From an uncultured Verrucomicrobia subdivision 3 bacterium (GTDB taxonomy: Bacteria > Verrucomicrobiota > Verrucomicrobiia > Limisphaerales > UBA11358): DNA of 64,000 nucleotides. A program made the translations under genes and the position numbers. Within the stretch, counting starts at the first letter, position 1. Each line of letters opens with the position of its first letter. Below the pieces are notes generated by a model. It was given only the letters and a program-made list of their open reading frames with translations. It was not told the DNA's origin and did not search any database. Shown here in pieces: positions 44,806 to 51,243 of the stretch. The stretch covers positions 1 to 64,000 of the forward strand of contig CAIXUZ010000025.1 of NCBI GenBank assembly GCA_903922735.1, written 5' to 3'.

Positions 44806-46905
44806 ATGAAAAACCACCCCCCCGCTGAAATCCGTAATTTCGCCATCGTCGGCCACGCTTCGTGCGGCAAAACCATGCTGTCCGAGGCCATGCTCCGCTG
44901 TGCCGGCGTCATCAACCGAATGGGCAAGATCGCCGATGGCTCGACCGTCTCCGATTACCACGTCAGCGAGAAGCAGCGGCAGATTTCCGTCTCCGCCTCC
45001 CTGCTTCACCTCGAATGGGCCGGCAAAAAGTTCAACGTCATTGACACCCCCGGCTATCTCGACTTCATCAGCGAAGGCCTCGGCGCGCTGCGCGTCGGCG
45101 ATTTTGCGCTCGTGGTCATTGACGCGCACCACGGCCTCGGCGTGGGCACCGACCGCGTGTGGAACTACGCCTCCGGCTACGGCCTCCCGAAAATGATCGT
45201 CGTCAACGGCGTGGACAAAGAAAACGGCAGTTTCGACGCGGCGCTGAAGACCGCCCAGGAACATTTCGGGCGGCATGTGTTTCCGTTGAGTGTGCCGGTC
45301 AACGCCGGCCCCGGTTTCCACCGCACGCTCGATGTGCTGCGCAACGAAGTCGTCACCTATGCCGCCGACGGTTCCGGCAAATACACCGAGGAACCCGCCA
45401 CCGGCGAACTCGGCGAACGCGTGAAGCAGTTGCACAACGAACTCATCGAGCACATCGCCGAATCGGACGACGGCCTGATGAACAAATATTTTGAGCAAGG
45501 CGGCCTGGCGGAGGATGAGTTCCGCGCCGGCATCCATTCGGCGGTGCAGAAAGAGCTGTTCATCCCGCTCTTCTGCACCTCGGCGGAAAACAACATCGGC
45601 GTCGCGCGGCTCATGGATTTCATCGCCAAATATGGCTCCTCACCGGTGGATCGCAAAAACGTTCCGGCGATTGACGCCAGCGGCAATGCCACCGAAGTCA
45701 AACTCGAGGGCAGCGAAACCGTGGCCTACATTTTCAAGACGATGAGCGAGGCGCACTTCGGCGAACTGTCTTTCTTCCGCGTCTATTCCGGGGAAGTCCG
45801 CAGCGGCACGGATTTGTTCAACAGCGACCGCAAAATCACCGAGCGGATCGGGCAGATTTTTCTGCTCAACGGCCAAACCCGCGAGAATGTCCCGTCACTG
45901 GGCGCGGGCGACATCGGCGCGGTGGTGAAACTGAAGGACACGCACACCGGCAACACGCTCTGCTCGCCGAAACATCCGCTCACGCTGCCAAAGGTTGTTT
46001 ACCCCAAGCCGAACATCCACGCCGCGCTGATTCCGAAGGTGAAAGGCGAGGAGGAAAAAATCGCCACCGGCCTCGCTGCGCTGCACGAGGAAGACCCGAC
46101 GTTCCTCTACGTCGTGGACGGCGAACTGCACCAGACCATCCTTTCCGCCCAAGGCGAATTGCACCTCGAAGTCATCGCCGACCGCCTGCGCCGGCGGCAC
46201 AATGTCCATGTGGATCTCGAAGCGCCGCGCGTGAAATACCGCGAGACAATCAAAGGCAAAGGCGAATCGAAGTATCGGCACAAGAAACAGACCGGCGGCG
46301 CGGGGCAATTTGCCGAAGTCTGGATGCGCATCGAGCCGAAGCCGCGCGATACCGGCGTGGAATTCACCCAGTCGCTCGTCGGCCAGAACGTGGACCGCAA
46401 CTTCGTGCCGTCCGTCGAGAAAGGCGTGGCGCAGGTCTGCACCGAAGGCGTCCTCGCCGGCTGCCGCGTGACGGATGTAAAGATTGATTTTTACGACGGC
46501 AAGATGCATCCGGTGGATTCCAAGGACATCGCGTTCCAAATCGCCGGTTACTTCGCGTTCAAGGAAGCGTTCACCGCCGCCAGGCCGGTGTTGCTGGAGC
46601 CGATTGAGACCGTCGAGATCCGCATCCCGGAAGATTTCATGGGCAAGGTCATGGGCGACCTCTCCTCACGACGCGGAAAGATTCTCGGCATCGAGGCCGA
46701 AGGCGCGTTCCAAGTCATCAAGGCCAGCGTGCCGACGGCGGAACTGTATCACTATTCCAGCACCCTCCGTTCCCTGACCGGCGGCGCCGGCGTCCACACT
46801 GAAACTTTCAGCCACTACGAGGAAATGCCGCGAGAGACGGCGGAAAAGGTCGTGTCCGAAGCCGCCCAGCGCAAGGCGAACCATGACAATCATAACAATC
46901 ACTGA
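44806..46905 (+). CDS. Elongation factor G paralogue (EF-G-like translational GTPase)
   Basis: 699 residues with all five EF-G domains. P-loop G16-HASCGK-T23, switch II D80-TPGY-LDF, and G4 motif N134-GVD. Domain II, IV and V signatures include LKDTHTGNTLCSPKHPL, KKQTGGAGQFAEVWMRI and VMGDLSSRRGKILGIEA. Two features set it apart from canonical EF-G: the switch II histidine is tyrosine (DTPGH to DTPGY, as in other EF-G-2-type proteins) and the lysine of NKxD is glycine. It therefore is more likely an accessory EF-G than the housekeeping factor. The tail HDNHNNH is histidine-rich. Divergent from the phosphatase gene. Confidence 0.92.
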   Translation: MKNHPPAEIRNFAIVGHASCGKTMLSEAMLRCAGVINRMGKIADGSTVSDYHVSEKQRQISVSASLLHLEWAGKKFNVIDTPGYLDFISEGLGALRVGDFALVVIDAHHGLGVGTDRVWNYASGYGLPKMIVVNGVDKENGSFDAALKTAQEHFGRHVFPLSVPVNAGPGFHRTLDVLRNEVVTYAADGSGKYTEEPATGELGERVKQLHNELIEHIAESDDGLMNKYFEQGGLAEDEFRAGIHSAVQKELFIPLFCTSAENNIGVARLMDFIAKYGSSPVDRKNVPAIDASGNATEVKLEGSETVAYIFKTMSEAHFGELSFFRVYSGEVRSGTDLFNSDRKITERIGQIFLLNGQTRENVPSLGAGDIGAVVKLKDTHTGNTLCSPKHPLTLPKVVYPKPNIHAALIPKVKGEEEKIATGLAALHEEDPTFLYVVDGELHQTILSAQGELHLEVIADRLRRRHNVHVDLEAPRVKYRETIKGKGESKYRHKKQTGGAGQFAEVWMRIEPKPRDTGVEFTQSLVGQNVDRNFVPSVEKGVAQVCTEGVLAGCRVTDVKIDFYDGKMHPVDSKDIAFQIAGYFAFKEAFTAARPVLLEPIETVEIRIPEDFMGKVMGDLSSRRGKILGIEAEGAFQVIKASVPTAELYHYSSTLRSLTGGAGVHTETFSHYEEMPRETAEKVVSEAAQRKANHDNHNNH

Positions 46906-46908
46906 AAA

Positions 46909-46957
46909 ACACTTCACCCGGCTGCGCTGATTCATTCGGAGCCGGGTGAAGTGTCTT
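46909..46957 (+). terminator. Terminator-like hairpin after the EF-G gene
   Basis: Perfect 15-bp stem ACACTTCACCCGGCT/AGCCGGGTGAAGTGT (46909-46923 with 46940-46954), loop 16 nt, followed by CTTTA only. Strong stem, weak T-run. Confidence 0.6.
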
Positions 46958-46983
46958 TACGCCAGAAAATAAAAACTTCCCCT

Positions 46984-47000
46984 CGCGACCAGTGGTCGCG
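46984..47000 (-). terminator. Possible terminator of the DUF465 gene
   Basis: 17-bp palindrome CGCGACCA-c-TGGTCGCG on the minus strand, followed after AGGGGAAG by TTTTTATTTTC, 29 bp past the DUF465 stop. Confidence 0.4.
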
Positions 47001-47028
47001 GTCTGCACGGCGTTTTCGCCCGAAATAC

Positions 47029-47283
47029 TTAGTGCACCAGAGCGGCCTCGTGCTTTTTCACGGCGGCGCACAGCGCGTCCTTGAGCTTGGCGCGCTTGAA
47101 TTTCATTTCGTCAATCTGCTGGTCGGTGGCAAACTCCACCTCCTCCTCGATGCGGCAGATCTCATCGTCCAACTGGTGATATTCCTCGAACGCCGCGCGA
47201 AACTTGCCGTCCGCCAGCTTGAGTGAGCGGATGGTTTCGCGGTGGGCGGGGAACTCTTTAACGAACGGATGATGCAGGTCCAT
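47029..47283 (-). CDS. DUF465 (YdcH-like) small protein
   Basis: 84 residues, charged and helical: HHPFVKEFPAHRETIRSLK, then FRAAFEEYHQLDDEICRIEE and MKFKRAKLKDALCAAVKKHE. The HPxxxEFP start and the two-helix antiparallel hairpin fit DUF465, whose function is unknown. It lies between convergent EF-G and divergent miaB. Confidence 0.82.
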   Translation of the reverse strand: MDLHHPFVKEFPAHRETIRSLKLADGKFRAAFEEYHQLDDEICRIEEEVEFATDQQIDEMKFKRAKLKDALCAAVKKHEAALVH

Positions 47284-47614
47284 GGGATGTCCTCCGGTTG
47301 AAGGTTGACCGGCAGCGCCGAAAGGCGGCGTGGCCGGGTGGTCGGTGCGCTGTCGGTTCGATGCTCATGACCAAGGCCAATTAAGCGCAGGCCCACTAAA
47401 ATTTCCAGCCCTATTTTGAAATAATTTAATCCTTCATTTCGAAGGGATGAGTTCCATGAGCTCCAAACCAGAAAAACAGGTCGCGCGAAGGTCGCGAAGT
47501 TCACGAAGGAAAACGTTTTCTTCGCATTCTGTGCGTTCTGTGCGTGAAATATTTCGCCCCACTGCCGCCTTTCCAAGTTCGCCCGGATGAATTAGATTCC
47601 CGGACTCTCGAACC
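47284..47614. other. Intergenic region with dispersed-repeat fragment
   Basis: No gene seen. On the minus strand 47550-47479 reads ATTTCACGCACAGAACGCAC followed by AGAATGCGAAG and TTCGTGAACTTCGCGACC, a degenerate copy of the repeat class found elsewhere between genes here. The rest must contain the divergent promoters of the DUF465 and miaB genes. Confidence 0.6.
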
Positions 47615-49015
47615 ATGCCGAGCGTCTTTATCAAAACCTATGGCTGTCAGATGAACGAGCGCGACAGCGAAGCCGTCGCCGCGCAGCTCGTGGCCAAGGG
47701 CTATACGTTGGCCAGGTCCGAGGCGACGGCGGACGTGGTGCTGCTGAACACCTGCAGCGTGCGCGATTTTGCCGAGCAGAAAGCCATCAACAAGATGCGC
47801 AACCTCGTCGGCACCGCCCGCAGCGAGAAGCGCGACCAAATTGTGGGCTTCATGGGCTGCATGGCGCAGAGCCGAGGCAAAGAACTCCTCGACCAACTGC
47901 CGGACGTGGATCTCGTCCTCGGCACGCAGAAATTTCACCGCGCGGCGGAATATCTCGATGAACTGCTCGCCGGTAAACGCACGAAGATTGTGGACACTGC
48001 CGCCGAGGCGAAGAGCGAGGCCGCCATCCGCGAACATCTCCTCAACGGCAACGCCAAGACCTCCGTCTCCGCGTTCGTGAGCATCATGCAGGGCTGCAAC
48101 CAGCATTGCACGTTCTGCATCGTGCCGGCGACGCGCGGCGAAGAGCGCAGCCGGACCATCCCTGACATCATTGCCGAGTGCCGGGAACTCGCTGCCCGCG
48201 GCGTGAAAGAAATCACCCTGCTTGGCCAGATTGTGACGAGCTATGGGAAACGTGGTTGGAGTTCAAACTTTAGCTGGTCCGAAAAAACACCAACGCCCGA
48301 CAAGCTAAAGCTTGAACTCCAACACAAAACCGCCTTCGTCCAACTCCTCGACGCCGTCCACGAAATCGAAGGAATCGAACGCATCCGCTTCACATCGCCG
48401 CATCCAAAAGGCTACGGAGACGACTTGGTGGAGGCCTACGCGCGTCTGCCCAAGCTATGCGAGAGCGCGCACATTCCGCTGCAAAGCGGCAGCGACCGCA
48501 TCCTGAAGCTGATGCATCGCGGCTACACCCGCGAAAAATACTTCGGCATCATCCAGAAGTTGCGCCAGGCCAAGCCGGGAATCGGCATTTATACCGACAT
48601 CATCGTCGGTTTTCCCGGCGAGACGGAGGAAGATTTCGAGATGACCCTGTCGCTCTGCCGCGAAGTGGCATTCGACAACGCCTATATCTTCAAATATTCC
48701 CAGCGCCGCGACACGCCGGCCGCCGAGATGGCCGACCAGGTGCCGCAGGGAATCCGCGAGGAACGCAATGAGCGCCTGCTGAACCTCGTCAATGAAATCG
48801 CCGCGCGCAAATACGACGCGTTCATCGGCAAACAAGTTCAGATTCTGGTGGAAGGGCCGAGCAAGAAAAATGCGGCGCGCTACACCGGCCGCACGCGCTG
48901 CAACCGCATCGTGCTGTTCGACGGCAGCGCCCGCCACCAGGGGCAGCTCATGGACGTGAAGATCGAGCGCACCGGCTCCTTCACGCTCTACGGCGACCCG
49001 GCAATATTGGAGTGA
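47615..49015 (+). CDS. miaB: tRNA-2-methylthio-N6-dimethylallyladenosine synthase
   Basis: 466-residue radical SAM methylthiotransferase acting on position 37 of tRNAs reading UNN codons. N-terminal UPF0004 domain with cysteines in KTYGCQMNERD (C11), LLNTCSVRDFAEQKA and GFMGCMAQSRG. Radical SAM cluster C161-NQH-C165-TF-C168, followed by IVPATRGEERSR. TRAM domain at the C-terminus (GKQVQILVEGPSKKN, YTGRTRCNRIVLF). Residues 214-238 (GWSSNFSWSEK, TPTPDKLKLELQHK) are an extra stretch between YGKR and TAFVQLLDAVHEI, encoded by a palindromic repeat at 48255-48323. The frame is preserved, so the enzyme is probably functional. Confidence 0.95.
   Translation: MPSVFIKTYGCQMNERDSEAVAAQLVAKGYTLARSEATADVVLLNTCSVRDFAEQKAINKMRNLVGTARSEKRDQIVGFMGCMAQSRGKELLDQLPDVDLVLGTQKFHRAAEYLDELLAGKRTKIVDTAAEAKSEAAIREHLLNGNAKTSVSAFVSIMQGCNQHCTFCIVPATRGEERSRTIPDIIAECRELAARGVKEITLLGQIVTSYGKRGWSSNFSWSEKTPTPDKLKLELQHKTAFVQLLDAVHEIEGIERIRFTSPHPKGYGDDLVEAYARLPKLCESAHIPLQSGSDRILKLMHRGYTREKYFGIIQKLRQAKPGIGIYTDIIVGFPGETEEDFEMTLSLCREVAFDNAYIFKYSQRRDTPAAEMADQVPQGIREERNERLLNLVNEIAARKYDAFIGKQVQILVEGPSKKNAARYTGRTRCNRIVLFDGSARHQGQLMDVKIERTGSFTLYGDPAILE
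48255..48323. repeat. Palindromic repeat inserted in miaB
   Basis: 25-bp arms 48255-48279 and 48299-48323, the left starting GTTGGAGTTCAAACTTTAGC and the right ending GCTTGAACTCCAAC, pair with two mismatches around a 19-nt loop. It is in frame and adds about 23 residues not expected in MiaB. Confidence 0.85.
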
Positions 49016-49070
49016 ACGGAACGCTTTTCTTCGTGTCTATTCCGGTGAATTCGTGGTTTAATTTCCAAAC

Positions 49071-49625
49071 ATGAAACTGTCGCTTTTGTCCATCCTGCTC
49101 GGCGCCGGCATGAGCCTGCCGCAAATCTACGGCCTGGCGCGGCCCAAAGAATTTGCCGCCGCCGCGCGCAAATTGCCGCGCAACTTCGCCGCCGGCGTCG
49201 TCCTGATGCTGCTCGGCACGGCGTGGTTTGTGTGGAACGTGAACGTCGAGCCCATCGCGGATTTTTCCGCGTTCAAGCCCTACATGATGGCGGGCTTCAC
49301 GGCCGTCGGCGTGGGCGCCTGCATTTTTGTGAAGGATTTTCTGGCCGTGCGCGCGATTGCCGTGCTGGCGCTATTGCTCGGAAAAGTCATGGTGGACACC
49401 GGCCGGCCGCATCTCAGCGAATCGCCATTGGTAATGGTTATCCAAGTCTGGGCCTACGTCCTCGTGGTGGCCGGAATCTGGTTCACCATCACGCCGTGGA
49501 AACTGCGCGACCTGCTGGAACTGGCCACGGCAAATGAAACCCGGGTCCGCATCGGCAGCGCGATCCGGCTGGCGTTTGCGATTTTTATTTTGACCCTCGG
49601 CCTGACCGTTTTCCGCCCGATGTAA
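49071..49625 (+). CDS. Hypothetical polytopic membrane protein
   Basis: 184 residues with about five hydrophobic segments: LSLLSILLGAGMSLPQIYGL, NFAAGVVLMLLGTAWFVW, YMMAGFTAVGVGACIFV, AVRAIAVLALLLGKVMV, VIQVWAYVLVVAGIWFTI and IRLAFAIFILTLGLTVF. The family is not recognised, though it appears conserved in style with small integral proteins. It is 1 bp from the pdxH start (stop 49625, ATG 49627), so the two are almost certainly co-transcribed. Confidence 0.75.
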   Translation: MKLSLLSILLGAGMSLPQIYGLARPKEFAAAARKLPRNFAAGVVLMLLGTAWFVWNVNVEPIADFSAFKPYMMAGFTAVGVGACIFVKDFLAVRAIAVLALLLGKVMVDTGRPHLSESPLVMVIQVWAYVLVVAGIWFTITPWKLRDLLELATANETRVRIGSAIRLAFAIFILTLGLTVFRPM

Positions 49626-49626
49626 C

Positions 49627-50331
49627 ATGAACCTCGGCGATTTTCGCGAAGATTACCGGCGCGGCGCGCTCGACCAAGCGGCGCTGCCGGCCGATCCGAT
49701 TTCGCAATTTGAAGCGTGGTTCCACGCCGCCGCCGGGGACCGGGCGCAAAGCCGGTGGCGCAAAATCGGCATCGCGCTGTTCAAACTTTGGAGCGCCATC
49801 TGCAATCATCGTCCGCCGGACATCAACGCGATGACGCTCGCGACCGTTGACCGCGAGGGCAAGCCATCGTCCCGCACGGTGCTGCTGAAATCGGTGGACG
49901 AACGCGGCTTTGTTTTTTTTACCAATTATGACAGCCGCAAGGGTCACGAACTCGCGCAAAACCCCAACGCGGCGCTGACTTTTTTCTGGCCGGAACTGGA
50001 ACGGCAGGTGTGCGTGGGCGGCTCCGTGACCAAACTGCCGCCCGCGGAATCAGAAGCGTATTTCAAAAGCCGTCCGCGCGGCAGCCGCATCGGCGCCTGG
50101 GCCTCCAATCAAAGCGAGGTTATTTCCGACCGGACCGTGCTGGAAACCCATTGGCGCGAACTGGAAAAGAGATTTCCCGGCGACGTGCCGTTGCCACCGA
50201 ACTGGGGCGGCTACGTATTGAAACCGGAGCGGATCGAGTTCTGGCAGGGCCGGCCCAGCCGGCTGCATGACCGGTTCCACTACTCAAGACAGGCGGATGG
50301 CTCGTGGAAAATTGAGCGGCTTTCCCCTTAG
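49627..50331 (+). CDS. pdxH: Pyridoxamine/pyridoxine 5'-phosphate oxidase
   Basis: 234 residues; FMN enzyme that forms pyridoxal 5'-phosphate. Motifs: NAMTLATVDREGKPSSRTVLLK, GFVFFTNYDSRKGHELAQNP, FFWPELERQVCVGG, FKSRPRGSRIGAWAS and the terminal FWQGRPSRLHDRFHYSR. Between the first helix (FEAWFHAA) and NAMTLATV there is an extra stretch of about 20 residues (GDRAQSRWRKIGIALFKLW) compared with typical PdxH. Its product is the cofactor of SHMT and GcvP encoded in this window. Its stop shares bases with that of the convergent DUF481 gene. Confidence 0.95.
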   Translation: MNLGDFREDYRRGALDQAALPADPISQFEAWFHAAAGDRAQSRWRKIGIALFKLWSAICNHRPPDINAMTLATVDREGKPSSRTVLLKSVDERGFVFFTNYDSRKGHELAQNPNAALTFFWPELERQVCVGGSVTKLPPAESEAYFKSRPRGSRIGAWASNQSEVISDRTVLETHWRELEKRFPGDVPLPPNWGGYVLKPERIEFWQGRPSRLHDRFHYSRQADGSWKIERLSP

Positions 50332-51173
50332 AATTTGTAGGCAACGGCGGCCACGATCTTCGCGTCGTTTTTCTTGTGACTGAGCGCGGGACGGTTGGCG
50401 TAGGTGTCCACCAGATAGGTTTTCAGGCTGAATGACTTGGTGATGGAGGTTTCGATGCCGATCTCGAAATTGACGAGATAATTGTCGAACTTATCCACCT
50501 GCGGCAGCAGTTCCACTTTTTCCCACAAACGGGCGCGGTTATTGAACTTGTGTTCAAAATGCTCAGCCAGGCGCAAGGTGGCAAAACTTACATCTTTGCC
50601 GCCCAGTCTTTGCGCCTGATAACCGGCACCAGCCTCGGCGGACAGTGAGGTTTGCTTGCCCTTCAAAAAATAATAGCCGGCGCCCGGCCCCAGATTGAAT
50701 CGGTAATCCAGGTCGGCGATGCTGTCATGCAGGCCATCCGTGTGGAGGTAACCAAAAAACCGCTCCGAGAACAGGTGGTTCCACTGAGCAAAGGCGCGGT
50801 AATTATTAATCGTTTCCTTGGAATTTTGTTTGCCATAGGCGGTGTCGGCACCCAAGGCATATTCATTATACGGCGTCTTTTTCTTGGTGACAAAATCAGC
50901 GTTAAAAAGCGTCGAACTGCTGTTGCCACGCGTCAGCGTCAGGCCGGCGGAAACCGAACTGAGCCACGGGTACTTTGCGGGGGGCGCCGGAACGGGGGCG
51001 GCCGACGAGGCCGGGGCGGGCGCGGCAGCCACAAGATTGGTCACCGTCACCACATTGGTCACCAGCACGGTAACGACGTTGGTCACGGTCACCACCTTGA
51101 TTTGGGCGAAGGCTGCGGTGGAAAACGCCGCCAGAATTCCGACGGCCATCATCAGGCTTTTGCTGGTTCTCAT
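50328..51173 (-). CDS. DUF481 outer-membrane beta-barrel protein
   Basis: 281 residues from ATG 51173, which starts a signal peptide (RTSKSLMMAVGILAAFSTAAFAQ); the frame is open to 51314. After the signal comes an unusual valine/threonine/asparagine repeat (VVTVTNVVTVLVTNVVTVTN), then an Ala/Pro linker (APAPASSAAPVPAPPAK), then the DUF481 barrel: SVSAGLTLTRGNSSSTLFNAD, RAFAQWNHLFSERFFGYL, GPGAGYYFL and terminal IVAAVAYKF ending in phenylalanine as outer-membrane barrels do. Function of the family (YdiY-like) is unclear. Confidence 0.85.
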   Translation of the reverse strand: MRTSKSLMMAVGILAAFSTAAFAQIKVVTVTNVVTVLVTNVVTVTNLVAAAPAPASSAAPVPAPPAKYPWLSSVSAGLTLTRGNSSSTLFNADFVTKKKTPYNEYALGADTAYGKQNSKETINNYRAFAQWNHLFSERFFGYLHTDGLHDSIADLDYRFNLGPGAGYYFLKGKQTSLSAEAGAGYQAQRLGGKDVSFATLRLAEHFEHKFNNRARLWEKVELLPQVDKFDNYLVNFEIGIETSITKSFSLKTYLVDTYANRPALSHKKNDAKIVAAVAYKF

Positions 51174-51243
51174 ACAATTGAAAGGCGAATTAAAACCATT
51201 CCCGCCCGGCAAGCAAACCCTATTTTCAAGCACCCGCCCCGGA

